NCBI GenBank assembly: GCA_050633285.1
Contig: JBOEGG010000005.1
Location: forward strand, 310,001 to 374,000
Source: UBA1672 sp050633285
GTDB lineage: Bacteria > Pseudomonadota > Alphaproteobacteria > Micavibrionales > Micavibrionaceae
DNA: 64,000 nt
Reading direction: 5' to 3'
Under the pieces are notes generated by a model, which saw nothing but the letters and a program-made list of their open reading frames with translations, searched no databases and was not told the DNA's origin. Below are positions 27,059 through 35,926 of this stretch, piece after piece (position 1 is the stretch's first letter; each line of letters begins with the position of its first letter). The position numbers and the translations under genes were made by a program.

Positions 27059-27781
27059 TTATTCTGTTAGATAGAATGTAATTGTTGTTACAACGCGAAC
27101 GTCTTTTTCGATTTTCGCGGTATCGCCGTACTCTTCACCAGCATCACGGATGAAGAAATTTCCCTGACGGGCGCTTCTTATACCGCCGACTTGTACGCCT
27201 GCATTCTCGGCAAATTCATTTGCGGCAAGACGTGCATTTTTGGTCGCTTCGCGTAGCATCTCAGGTTTGATTTGGTTTAGTTTTGTAAAGCGGTAGGTAG
27301 GTGCGCGGTTTTCAATGCCAATACCTTCGGCGATAAGTTTGTTTACTGCCGCTCTGACTTTTGCGATTAGCTGTACTTTATCTGTTTCAACATGGATTGA
27401 GCCGGAGAGTTGGTGGCGTGCATCAACAAGTTTGCGGTTATCATCGCGGAATTCTTGATGATAATAATTAATGATCCCAAGTGTAATTTCTTGTTCTTCT
27501 AATCCATGTTTTTGTAGGAGGTCAACGATGATTTGTTGGTGGTTTTCCGACTGTTTGTAAAGTGCAGGAACAGAGGCATTTCTTGCGCCGGCAACATTAA
27601 AGGCAATAACCCAATTTGCGCGGTCTGCTTGCACTCTTTTTTCTGCTAGACCTTTGGCTTCGGCCGTGTTGAGTGCAACTTTTGCATTATACATTGTTTG
27701 GCTGATGAAATATCCGGTAGAAGCCAATCCTAAAGACAGGAATATTCCAAGAAAGAAGAGGCCTGTGTTACTGCTTTTCAT
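27059..27781 (-). CDS. SIMPL-domain protein (periplasmic, membrane-anchored)
   Basis: A 240-residue protein with an N-terminal membrane segment (about 7-27) followed by a SIMPL/DUF541 domain. The pattern of alternating strands, the DARHQLSGSIHVETDKV segment and the conserved ATKNARLAANEFAENAG helix near residues 180-197 support this. SIMPL proteins are periplasmic with poorly known function; the E. coli YggE member is linked to oxidative stress. The gene is 36 bases downstream of greA on the same strand. Confidence 0.85.
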   Translation of the reverse strand: MKSSNTGLFFLGIFLSLGLASTGYFISQTMYNAKVALNTAEAKGLAEKRVQADRANWVIAFNVAGARNASVPALYKQSENHQQIIVDLLQKHGLEEQEITLGIINYYHQEFRDDNRKLVDARHQLSGSIHVETDKVQLIAKVRAAVNKLIAEGIGIENRAPTYRFTKLNQIKPEMLREATKNARLAANEFAENAGVQVGGIRSARQGNFFIRDAGEEYGDTAKIEKDVRVVTTITFYLTE

Positions 27782-27817
27782 TTGGATATCCTGTTTTTAT
27801 GGTTATACGGGTAGGGC

Positions 27818-28291
27818 TTATTTATACTCTACCTTTAAGATTTCGTAATCGGCACTACCTTTTGGTGTTCTGACGGTAACGGAGTCACCTTCGGATTTCC
27901 CAATTAGGGCGCGTGCGACAGGGGCACTTTTTGAAAGTCTGCCTTTTTCCATGTCAGATTCGTTATCTCCAACAATTTGGTATGTTTCTTCTTCGTCAGT
28001 TTTTTCGTCAACGATTGTCACTGTCGCACCGAATTTAACGGTGTCGCCACTGAGTGTTGTAGGGTCGATAACTTGGGCGCGGCCTGTTACGGCTTCAAGC
28101 TCCAAAATACGACCTTCGATAAAGCTTTGTTGTTCGCGTGCGGCGTGGTATTCGGCATTCTCTGAAAGGTCACCATGCTCGCGTGCTTCGGCAATTGCCT
28201 GAATTACGTTTGGGCGCTGCACTGTTTTTAAATCATGCAGTTCGTCGCTTAACATTTTAAAACCATTTTTTGTGAGAGGGATTTGATCCAT
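27818..28291 (-). CDS. greA: Transcription elongation factor GreA
   Basis: A 157-residue factor that enters the RNA polymerase secondary channel and stimulates cleavage of backtracked RNA. The N-terminal coiled coil carries the catalytic acidic tip in EAREHGDLSENAEYHAAREQQ region (residues about 33-53) and the C-terminal FKBP-like domain shows the GDTVKFGATV and SPVARALIGKSEGD-type motifs (here KSAPVARALIGKSEGD). Full length. AAAGGGCGAGG provides a ribosome-binding site. It follows carB after a terminator. Confidence 0.96.
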   Translation of the reverse strand: MDQIPLTKNGFKMLSDELHDLKTVQRPNVIQAIAEAREHGDLSENAEYHAAREQQSFIEGRILELEAVTGRAQVIDPTTLSGDTVKFGATVTIVDEKTDEEETYQIVGDNESDMEKGRLSKSAPVARALIGKSEGDSVTVRTPKGSADYEILKVEYK

Positions 28292-28333
28292 TGCCTCGCC
28301 CTTTATGTCTTATCACTTAATATTAAAAAACAA

Positions 28334-28357
28334 CTCCCGCCTGATAAAGGGCGGGGG
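28334..28357 (-). terminator. Rho-independent terminator downstream of carB
   Basis: CTCCCGCC at 28334-28341 pairs with GGCGGGGG at 28350-28357 (two wobble or loose pairs at the base). On the minus strand the stem is followed by TTGTTTTTT at 28333-28325. It lies about 115 bases past the carB stop and before greA. Confidence 0.82.
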
Positions 28358-28407
28358 AAGATAAACCTATTAAAATAGGAAGGGGAAAGGCTACTGCAAT
28401 CTATTAA

Positions 28408-28435
28408 ATGCGTCAAGCGTGTTTACGCTTGGCAT
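28408..28435. repeat. Short inverted repeat in the carB 3' region
   Basis: CAAGCGT at 28414-28420 and ACGCTTG at 28425-28431 pair perfectly around a 4-base loop, with flanking ATGC/GCAT extending the stem after a one-base bulge. It lies between the carB stop and the main terminator and has no U-tract on the minus strand, so it may be an RNA-stabilising or processing hairpin. Confidence 0.5.
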
Positions 28436-28470
28436 TCATCAGGTATGTATAGAGCCTTTCCGGCTAATTA

Positions 28471-31400
28471 TTACGCTGCTTCTTCGTTTTTATCTTTATC
28501 TGTGAAGTAGCTTTGTAAGGATGCAACATCCAGGTCACGATCTTTCAATGCCTGTATTGCACTAACCGATGCTCTTGCAGCGGTCATTAATGTGTAATAC
28601 GGGATTTTGTTCATCAAAGCCATGCGGCGTATTGATGATGAGTCCGATACGGATTGTGAGCTTTTTGTTGTTGTATTGATAACCAAGTCAATATCACCAT
28701 TTATAATGGAATCGATGACGTGTGGTTGGCCTTCCATCACTTTATTGACGCGTGTGACTTCAATATTATTGTCTTGCAGAATTTTACATGTTCCGCCAGT
28801 TGCAACGATTTTAAAGCCGATTTCCGCCAATGTACGTGCCAATGGTATGATTTCTTCTTTGTCTGCATCTTTTACAGAAACGAAGACAGTACCACTTGTT
28901 GGCAGGCGGAAGCCTGCGCCGATCTGTGATTTTGCAATTGCGTGTGCAAGATCAGAGTCCAAACCGATGACTTCGCCCGTTGATTTCATTTCCGGCCCTA
29001 AAAGCGGATCAACACCGGGGAAGCGATCAAATGGGAATACAGGAGCTTTAACCGCGTAATGCTTATCACTCATGCCGTAAAGCATGTGTTTGAAGTCCGA
29101 TAATTTTTCACCAGCCATGAGGCGGGCAGCAATTTTTGCAACCGGAACGCCTGTTGCTTTGGCAACGAATGGGACGGTTCTGGAGGCGCGTGGGTTTACC
29201 TCAATAATATAAATTTCTTCAATTCCTGTATCGTCATTTTTACGTACAGCAAATTGAACATTCATCAGGCCTACAACACTTAATGCTTTTGCAAGTTTGA
29301 TGGTTTGTTCGTAGATATCTTCCATTATCTCTTTTGATAAAGAGTGAGGGGGGATAACACATGCGGAGTCGCCAGAGTGGATACCTGCTTCTTCGATATG
29401 TTCCATGATACCTGTAACATAAACTTCATCACCATCGCATAATGCATCGACATCCAATTCAATTGCGCTTTTTAGATAGCGATCAAGTAAAACTGGTGTA
29501 TCTCCAGATACTTTGACGGCGGTGTTAATGTAACGGTCTAACTCGCTCATGTTGTGAACGATCTCCATCGCTTGTCCTCCAAGAACGTAAGATGGACGTA
29601 TTACAAGCGGGAAGCCAATACCTTCTGCAAGGCCTAGAGCCTCTTCTCTTGAATGTGCTAAGCCATTTGGAGGTTGCTTTAGGTCAAGGTCTATCAAAAG
29701 CTGTTGGAAGCGCTCACGGTCTTCGGCAAGGTCAATCGCATCAGGATCTGTGCCTAAAATCGGGATGTTTTCTTTTTGTAAAGCTTCTGCCAATTTCAAA
29801 GGCGTTTGACCGCCAAGCTGTACGATGACACCTTTTACGTTTCCGTTTTGTTGCTCAGCTTTTATGATTTCGATAACATCTTCATATGTTAACGGTTCAA
29901 AATACAAGCGATCAGATGTGTCGTAATCTGTTGAAACTGTTTCAGGGTTACAGTTAATCATAATGGTTTCGTAACCGGCATCTTTTAGAGCGTATGCGGC
30001 ATGAACACAGCAATAGTCAAATTCTATACCTTGACCAATTCTGTTTGGGCCACCGCCTAGAATGATAACTTTTTCACGATCCGTTGCGTCAATCTCATTT
30101 TCCGCAGGTTGTAGGCCGTTTCCTTCATATGTTGAATACATATATGGTGTTTCAGATGGAATTTCTGCGGCACATGAATCTACACGTTTAAAGACGGGGT
30201 GGATGTTGTGTGTGTTGCGTGCACGACGTACGTTTTCTTCGGGTACGCCAACTAGCTCTGCAAGTTGGGCATCTGAGAAACCCAAACGTTTTACAGACAT
30301 CCAGCCTTGTGCATCAACAGGCAGACCGTGCTCTTGAATGCTTTTTTCTGTATTGATGATATTTTCAATACGCTCAAGGAACCATGGGTCATATTTAGAA
30401 ATTGTTTGAATTTCTTCTAATGACAGACCGTGGCGGAAGCCTTGGGCAATGAATAGGATGCGTTGTGGTGTGGGTCTTGCGATAGCTGCGAGAAGGGCAT
30501 CACGTGTTGCGTCTGTATCCCCATCATCCGCGCCACCAACATAAATCGGATCAAGTCCGTTCATTCCTTTTTCAAGGGAGCGCATTGATTTTTGCAGAGA
30601 TTCTTCGAATGAGCGACCGATAGACATGGCCTCACCAACTGATTTCATTGCAGTTGTCAGAGTTGGTTCACTGCCTCTGAATTTTTCAAAAGCGAAACGG
30701 GGAACTTTTGTAACAACGTAATCAATTGTTGGTTCAAAGCTTGCCGGTGTTTTACCGTCTGTGATGTCATTGCCCAGTTCATCAAGCGTATAACCAACAG
30801 CGAGTTTCGCCGCAACCTTTGCAATTGGAAAACCTGTGGCTTTTGATGCAAGAGCGGATGAGCGACTAACGCGTGGGTTCATCTCAATCACGATCATACG
30901 ACCATCTTTTGGATTTAGAGCGAACTGAACATTTGATCCGCCTGTTTCAACGCCAATGCCGCGTAGAACAGCCAAAGATGCGTTACGCATGATTTGGTAT
31001 TCTTTATCGGTTAAGGTCAGGGCAGGGGCAACAGTGATAGAGTCGCCTGTATGTACACCCATTGGATCAACGTTCTCGATTGAACAAACGATAATGCAAT
31101 TGTCAGCTTTATCACGGACAACTTCCATTTCATATTCTTTCCAGCCAAGAAGGGATTCTTCAACCAGAACTTCTGTTGTTGGAGAGGCATCAAGGCCATC
31201 GCGTACTATGCGTTCATAATCTTCGCGGTTATAGGCAATACCGCCACCTGTTCCACCCATTGTGAAAGATGGGCGCATAATTGCAGGCAGACCGATTTTC
31301 TCAAGAGCTTCACGGGCTTCATCCATACTGTGGACGCTCATGGAGTTTGCAGAGTCTAAACCAAGTTCATCCATGCATACTTTGAATTTTTCACGGTCTT

Positions 31401-31779
31401 CTGCTTTATCAATAACCTCTGCGCGTGCGCCGATTAATTCAATCCCCAGACGTTCAAGCGTGCCATCTTCGTCCAGTGCCAAGGCAGTGTTTAGCGCAGT
31501 TTGTCCGCCCATAGTCGGGAGAAGGGCATCGGGTTTTTCTTTTTCGAGAATTTTTGCCACGATTTCAGGTGTAATCGGTTCCACGTAAACTGCATCCGCC
31601 GTATCGGGGTCAGTCATAATTGTGGCGGGATTAGAGTTTACCAGAACAATGCGGTAGCCTTCTTCGCGTAAGGCTTTACACGCCTGTGTTCCTGAGTAAT
31701 CGAACTCACACGCTTGCCCAATAACGATGGGGCCTGCGCCAATAATTGCAATGGTTTTGATATCGGTTCTTTTTGGCAT
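28471..31779 (-). CDS. carB: Carbamoyl-phosphate synthase large subunit
   Basis: A 1102-residue enzyme subunit that makes carbamoyl phosphate from bicarbonate, ammonia and two ATP for pyrimidine and arginine synthesis. It has the expected tandem ATP-grasp halves, each preceded by a GAGPIVIGQ.CEFDYSG or GGGPNRIGQGIEFDYC type phosphate loop (residues about 14-30 and 570-590), an oligomerisation domain between them, and a C-terminal MGS-like allosteric domain starting near residue 960. Normal length. carA is on the same strand but is separated from carB by the six-module HTH gene. An inverted repeat overlaps its probable ribosome-binding site. Confidence 0.97.
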   Translation of the reverse strand: MPKRTDIKTIAIIGAGPIVIGQACEFDYSGTQACKALREEGYRIVLVNSNPATIMTDPDTADAVYVEPITPEIVAKILEKEKPDALLPTMGGQTALNTALALDEDGTLERLGIELIGARAEVIDKAEDREKFKVCMDELGLDSANSMSVHSMDEAREALEKIGLPAIMRPSFTMGGTGGGIAYNREDYERIVRDGLDASPTTEVLVEESLLGWKEYEMEVVRDKADNCIIVCSIENVDPMGVHTGDSITVAPALTLTDKEYQIMRNASLAVLRGIGVETGGSNVQFALNPKDGRMIVIEMNPRVSRSSALASKATGFPIAKVAAKLAVGYTLDELGNDITDGKTPASFEPTIDYVVTKVPRFAFEKFRGSEPTLTTAMKSVGEAMSIGRSFEESLQKSMRSLEKGMNGLDPIYVGGADDGDTDATRDALLAAIARPTPQRILFIAQGFRHGLSLEEIQTISKYDPWFLERIENIINTEKSIQEHGLPVDAQGWMSVKRLGFSDAQLAELVGVPEENVRRARNTHNIHPVFKRVDSCAAEIPSETPYMYSTYEGNGLQPAENEIDATDREKVIILGGGPNRIGQGIEFDYCCVHAAYALKDAGYETIMINCNPETVSTDYDTSDRLYFEPLTYEDVIEIIKAEQQNGNVKGVIVQLGGQTPLKLAEALQKENIPILGTDPDAIDLAEDRERFQQLLIDLDLKQPPNGLAHSREEALGLAEGIGFPLVIRPSYVLGGQAMEIVHNMSELDRYINTAVKVSGDTPVLLDRYLKSAIELDVDALCDGDEVYVTGIMEHIEEAGIHSGDSACVIPPHSLSKEIMEDIYEQTIKLAKALSVVGLMNVQFAVRKNDDTGIEEIYIIEVNPRASRTVPFVAKATGVPVAKIAARLMAGEKLSDFKHMLYGMSDKHYAVKAPVFPFDRFPGVDPLLGPEMKSTGEVIGLDSDLAHAIAKSQIGAGFRLPTSGTVFVSVKDADKEEIIPLARTLAEIGFKIVATGGTCKILQDNNIEVTRVNKVMEGQPHVIDSIINGDIDLVINTTTKSSQSVSDSSSIRRMALMNKIPYYTLMTAARASVSAIQALKDRDLDVASLQSYFTDKDKNEEAA

Positions 31780-31782
31780 GAT

Positions 31783-31823
31783 TCTCGGTTCTTTGTTTAT
31801 TAATTAACACATACGTACCGAGA
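31783..31823 (-). promoter_or_regulatory. Inverted repeat covering the carB leader
   Basis: TCTCGGT at 31783-31789 and ACCGAGA at 31817-31823 are exact reverse complements 27 bases apart, starting 3 bases upstream of the carB ATG. In the mRNA the proximal arm includes the only purine-rich GAGA that could serve as ribosome-binding site, so folding would hide it. The loop is AT-rich. Confidence 0.42.
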
Positions 31824-31897
31824 CCCACTGAGTATATTAATTTTGATGAGTGTGCAACGAGAAAATGACTTGGTTTACCCCTATATGCAAAATAATT

Positions 31898-33634
31898 TTA
31901 TTGGATGTCCATAGTGGTCGGTTTTGGAATGTCGTATTTTTGCATCATTTTTTCTAACATTCTCTCCGGTACGGCTAGAGTATTGGCAGTTTTTGTCATG
32001 TTTTTACCTTGTTCAATTAGTGTTTTTTCAACAATAGTTTTCTTTGCTGAATCAAATAATTTTGCGAGGTCATTATATGTTTCTAATGCAGGTAGAATAT
32101 CGTTAATTACAGATTGATGATCTGGAGTTAACGTGCGTTGTCTTTTTTGCAGTGATGATATGTCGCCATCATTTACGCCTTTGAGATAATTACGGCAGCC
32201 ATTTTCGAAGGTTGGTTGATGCATTCCTAGTAGGTCTGCAGCCTGTTTGAAATTACATTCAGTTTTTTCCAGTGTGCGTTTTAGAAGCGAACGTGTCATA
32301 TCAGATTGTAGTTTTGAGACTGTGTTGAATGACATATGTTCGGAGAAAGCTTTTGCAACTTCTTCCATATTATATTGTTTGGGCTCTTCTACTGTTTCAA
32401 CTTCTATAGGCTTTACGTCTCTTTGTTCTATAATGGGTTTGTCTTCGGTAGGAGGAAGTGTCTCCTGTATTGCTATTGCTGCGAGAGCTTCTTGTGCATG
32501 AGGTTTTGCCTTGATGGGAATTTCAATAGGATTTCGTTGGTTTTCTATAATTTCTTGTGTTTGTTGCTCTTGTACAGGCGGGCTGTCCGTTTTTACGTGC
32601 TGTTCTGTGTTGTCATTATTGAGCAGGTCATAACGTTTTAGGTGGTGTTTTAATGTCATGCGATCAATGCCAAGTTCTTGTGCTGCTTTTGTTTGGTTTG
32701 ATCCACTTTCGTTGAATGTTTGTGTAATGATAAGCTTATGCGTGGCTTTGTACAGTGCATGCGCGGTTTGTGGTGTTGGGGCTTTTTTGAGGAATAGATC
32801 CAGAGCGGGGCTTTGTAATTGTCCGTTTTCTTGCCAGCTTTGTATTGCGTTATCTGCGGTATCAACATCAAATTTAGGAATGTCGAAGCGGCGTTCAAAA
32901 TTTTCTTTGAGTGTACTGCGTCCACATATTAATGCATTGGCCGCCTGACCAATATTGAATCCTGATTCGTTTAATGCGTCGGCAAGATGATGTTTGCGCA
33001 CTTCATCATATATTTTGTTTAGATCATTATATGAGCATTCATTCTGTAATTTGTGCGAGAGCTCGTATAGGTCTGTGTCACTTAATTTTGGTGCGGGTGG
33101 TGGAGTTGGCGCTTTTGGTTGCGTTATGTCATGAAGTTGGCGTTTACGTGCAATCATTTTACGGCCAACACCTAAGATTTCTGCTGCTGTTGTGTTGTTG
33201 TAGTCACAATGTTTTAACGTCGAGAGAAAGAACGCTTTTTCTGCGGATGTTATTGTACTTTCTAGCTCTTTTCTGTTTTGTGCGTGTGCGAGAAGGCTTA
33301 ACAGAGCTTCTTGATCTTCAGAATAATCAGGTGATTTATAATCTTCGAAATAATCTTTGATGATATCCGCTTTTGATGCAACGTCATGCGCGCTGAATAA
33401 TGTTTTAAACAGTCCATACATTCCGCCGTTACTATAGCCACTTTCGCGGGCGGCGAGATGAAAACTGTATTTGTTCTCTTCCAAAGATTTATGGACTAGG
33501 CGCCTTTTTGCCTCGTCACAGAGCTCCGTGAACTCGGCGTAGGTGTTTAGCCCTGATAGTTCGTGCATTGTGTCTAAGCGATTGTTCACGGTCTCTATGA
33601 GACCTTGTTTTGTGGTGAATTCTTCGTATTTCAT
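31898..33634 (-). CDS. Protein with six tandem Fis-type helix-turn-helix modules
   Basis: A 578-residue soluble protein made of six related modules, each with two lead helices and a Fis/NtrC-C-terminal-type helix-turn-helix. The HTH cores begin at residues 61 (AARESGYSNGGMYGLF), 150 (AAEILGVGRKMIARKR), 231 (AANALICGRSTLKENF), 317 (AAQELGIDRMTLKHHL), 465 (AADLLGMHQPTFENGC) and 549 (TANTLAVPERMLEKMM). Spacing is about 81-89 residues except for a 148-residue gap that holds a Pro/Glu/Gln-rich linker (about 340-425). No receiver, AAA+, ligand-binding or catalytic domain is visible. Module 4 is closest to the classic Fis consensus. It lies on the same strand between carA (with its own terminator) and carB. 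DNA binding is inferred from the fold only. Confidence 0.82.
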   Translation of the reverse strand: MKYEEFTTKQGLIETVNNRLDTMHELSGLNTYAEFTELCDEAKRRLVHKSLEENKYSFHLAARESGYSNGGMYGLFKTLFSAHDVASKADIIKDYFEDYKSPDYSEDQEALLSLLAHAQNRKELESTITSAEKAFFLSTLKHCDYNNTTAAEILGVGRKMIARKRQLHDITQPKAPTPPPAPKLSDTDLYELSHKLQNECSYNDLNKIYDEVRKHHLADALNESGFNIGQAANALICGRSTLKENFERRFDIPKFDVDTADNAIQSWQENGQLQSPALDLFLKKAPTPQTAHALYKATHKLIITQTFNESGSNQTKAAQELGIDRMTLKHHLKRYDLLNNDNTEQHVKTDSPPVQEQQTQEIIENQRNPIEIPIKAKPHAQEALAAIAIQETLPPTEDKPIIEQRDVKPIEVETVEEPKQYNMEEVAKAFSEHMSFNTVSKLQSDMTRSLLKRTLEKTECNFKQAADLLGMHQPTFENGCRNYLKGVNDGDISSLQKRQRTLTPDHQSVINDILPALETYNDLAKLFDSAKKTIVEKTLIEQGKNMTKTANTLAVPERMLEKMMQKYDIPKPTTMDIQ

Positions 33635-33738
33635 TTATTTATTATTACTCTGGTATTTTTTATTTTTATAATCCCGTAGGAGGTGGCTATTCTTCATATA
33701 TCTGTGGTTATGTCAAGGGTGAGGTGTGTTGCATAGCA

Positions 33739-33776
33739 AAAAGCACCGCAAGTATAGTCACTTATACGGTGCTTTT
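33739..33776 (-). terminator. Rho-independent terminator downstream of carA
   Basis: AAAAGCACCG at 33739-33748 pairs exactly with CGGTGCTTTT at 33767-33776; inside the loop GTATA/TATAC can extend or compete. On the minus strand it lies 22 bases after the carA stop and ends in a T-run. It separates carA from the six-module HTH gene. Confidence 0.85.
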
Positions 33777-33797
33777 AATTCTTTGGTTTAAGAGAGT

Positions 33798-34970
33798 TTA
33801 GGCTGCTTTTGCCATCTTTATATTCTCTACGAAGCGTTCAAACAGATAGTGACTGTCTTGTGGGCCGGGGGATGCTTCGGGGTGATATTGTACGGAAAAG
33901 ACAGGCTTGTCTTTTAGGGCGATCCCTTCATTTGATCCGTCAAACAGGCTGACATGTGTTTGTTCAACATTGTCCGGTAGATCTTCTGCAATAACTTCGA
34001 ACCCATGGTTCTGGGATGTGATCTCGACTTTCTTTGTCAATAGATCCTGAACCGGATGATTTGCACCGCGGTGTCCCAGATGCATTTTCCGTGTTTTACA
34101 GCCGAGTGAGCGAGATAATATCTGATGTCCAAGGCAAATTCCAAAGATCGGCATATTCTGTTCTAATAATCCTTTTACCATAGGAACCGCATATTCGCCG
34201 GTTGCTGCCGGATCGCCGGGGCCATTGGATAGGAATACGCCATCAGGTTTGTGTGCTAGAATATCTTCGGCTGTGCTGTTTGCCGGTACGACGGTGACAT
34301 CGCACCCTACGGCGGCCAAGCAACGCAAGATATTACGTTTTGCACCAAAATCGACGGCAACGACTTTGTATGATGGGTTTTCTTGACGCTCATATCCGTT
34401 TTTACGTGTCCAAAGAGCTTCATCCCATGTATAAGTTTGTGTGCATGATACTTCTTTTGCAAGGTCTGCGCCTTCCAGCCCGTTCCAGTCTTGTGCCATT
34501 TTATGGAGCTTCTCAAGATCAAACTTTCCATCTTGGCTATGTGCAATAACGCCATTTGGAGCGCCTGTATCCCTGATGCGACGTGTTAGGGCGCGTGTGT
34601 CGATGCCACTGATCCCAATGAGATTATGACTTTTTAACCAGTCGTTCAGGTGCTTTTGTGCACGCCAATTGGATGGGGATGTTATGTCTTCGCGAATAAT
34701 CAAGCCACGGGCGGCGGGATTGATTGTTTCGATGTCTTCATCATTCGTACCGATATTTCCGATATGCGGGAATGTGAATGTGATAATTTGTCCAGCATAA
34801 CTCGGGTCAGTTAAAATTTCCTGATACCCGGTTATAGATGTGTTAAAACAAATCTCACCGATTGATTGCGTTTCAGCGCCAATTCCATGGCCCCAGAAGA
34901 GAGTACCATCAGAAAGGACGATAACGCCCGTTGCATTTTGGGGTGGTTTTATATTAGAAAAGTCAGACAT
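33798..34970 (-). CDS. carA: Carbamoyl-phosphate synthase small subunit
   Basis: A 390-residue glutamine amidotransferase subunit that feeds ammonia to CarB. The N-terminal CarA-specific domain contains the FNTSITGYQEILTDPSYAGQ motif, and the C-terminal class I glutaminase domain has the nucleophile Cys in GICLGHQ and the His/Glu pair in QYHPEASPGP. ATG at 34970 is chosen over an in-frame codon 16 positions upstream because homology starts there and a GGAG lies about 10 bases before it. It is divergent from yqeY, with 87 bases between the start codons, as in other alphaproteobacteria. Confidence 0.95.
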   Translation of the reverse strand: MSDFSNIKPPQNATGVIVLSDGTLFWGHGIGAETQSIGEICFNTSITGYQEILTDPSYAGQIITFTFPHIGNIGTNDEDIETINPAARGLIIREDITSPSNWRAQKHLNDWLKSHNLIGISGIDTRALTRRIRDTGAPNGVIAHSQDGKFDLEKLHKMAQDWNGLEGADLAKEVSCTQTYTWDEALWTRKNGYERQENPSYKVVAVDFGAKRNILRCLAAVGCDVTVVPANSTAEDILAHKPDGVFLSNGPGDPAATGEYAVPMVKGLLEQNMPIFGICLGHQILSRSLGCKTRKMHLGHRGANHPVQDLLTKKVEITSQNHGFEVIAEDLPDNVEQTHVSLFDGSNEGIALKDKPVFSVQYHPEASPGPQDSHYLFERFVENIKMAKAA

Positions 34971-35057
34971 TATGTGGCATGCTCCAGCGAATAAATTTTT
35001 CGTACCTGCTAGAGACACAGTTCCTAATAGGTTTTGAATGAAAAGAAAAGGAAAAAA

Positions 35058-35516
35058 ATGGATAAACGTACAGAATTAAGTGCAGCGTTGAAGAAATCCC
35101 TTAAAAACAAGGAAAAAATTGCTGTATCTACAATCCGTTTAATTTTAGCGGCGTTGAAGGATCGGGATATCACTGCACGTGAAAAGGGACAGTCCGAAGG
35201 GATTTGTGATGCTGAGATTTTGAACATGCTTCAATCAATGATTAAACAACGTCAGGATTCGTCGAAAACCTACAGTGAGGCAGGGCGAGATGATTTGGCC
35301 GAACGTGAAGAGACAGAGATTGATATTATTCGTTCCTTTATGCCAAAGCAATTATCAGAAGATGAAATCGCAGAAGTTGTCGAAGGATTGATTGAGAAAA
35401 CAGGTGCGCAATGTGTAAAAGATATGGGCAAAATTATGGGGGTTTTAAAATCCGAATATGCCGGGCAGCTTGATATGGGGAAGGCGGGTACTATTGTACG
35501 TGGGAAACTTTGTTGA
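35058..35516 (+). CDS. GatB/YqeY-domain protein
   Basis: A 152-residue YqeY-family protein, related to the tRNA-binding tail of the GatB amidotransferase subunit. Typical segments are VSTIRLILAALKDRDI near the start, MLQSMIKQRQDS, the acidic EREETEIDIIRSFMPKQLS middle and KDMGKIMGVLK near the end. Its exact role is unclear. ATG 35058 is preceded by AAGAAAAGGA. It is followed by a strong terminator, so unlike in some relatives it is probably not co-transcribed with dnaG. Confidence 0.92.
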   Translation: MDKRTELSAALKKSLKNKEKIAVSTIRLILAALKDRDITAREKGQSEGICDAEILNMLQSMIKQRQDSSKTYSEAGRDDLAEREETEIDIIRSFMPKQLSEDEIAEVVEGLIEKTGAQCVKDMGKIMGVLKSEYAGQLDMGKAGTIVRGKLC

Positions 35517-35545
35517 TGGTTATTGCTCATAGTTTTACCCAATGA

Positions 35546-35575
35546 AAAAAACCTGAAACTAAATTCAGGTTTTTT
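35546..35575. terminator. Terminator after yqeY
   Basis: ACCTGAA at 35551-35557 pairs with TTCAGGT at 35564-35570 around a 6-base loop, flanked by A5 and T5 runs that extend the stem and supply U-tracts in both directions. It can also end transcription of the small minus-strand gene at 35590-35709. Confidence 0.9.
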
Positions 35576-35589
35576 CTTTGTGAGCATTC

Positions 35590-35709
35590 TTATTTTTTAA
35601 AGAGCGTTTTGAATTTTATCGCTATTCGATCCCATAATGGAAATGAACTGCAATTCTCTCCATACTCAATGACATTAAATTTTGTATCTTTCGAAAATAT
35701 GTCAGGCAT
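35590..35709 (-). CDS. Small protein gene, 39 codons
   Basis: A short open frame from ATG 35709 to TAA 35590-35592. The start is preceded by AAGGAGT six bases upstream, one of the best ribosome-binding sites in the window, and the stop is followed 15 bases later by a rho-independent terminator that works in this direction. The peptide begins MPDIFSKDTKFNVIEYGENC, has one Cys at residue 20, a central FPLWDR segment and a basic, amphipathic C-terminal helix ending TLFKK. No signal peptide or membrane helix. I do not recognise it. The AT-rich 217 bases upstream, up to dnaG, show no other gene. Confidence 0.6.
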   Translation of the reverse strand: MPDIFSKDTKFNVIEYGENCSSFPLWDRIAIKFKTLFKK

Positions 35710-35926
35710 TTTTCTACTCCTTAAAAACCGTTTATCACCACAGAATGTTGAATGCGTAACTTAAATATGTATTCTTTTTATTATTTTTGTTACATCAACT
35801 ATATCTAATGTACTCCTATCTAATATTTTATGCAAATTTGATTCGTATTTTTTTCAAATGTTTTTTTAAGGTAAAATAGACAATCTGTGTGGCGTGGCAG
35901 GGATTGTTTTGCTAAGAGTAGTGATA

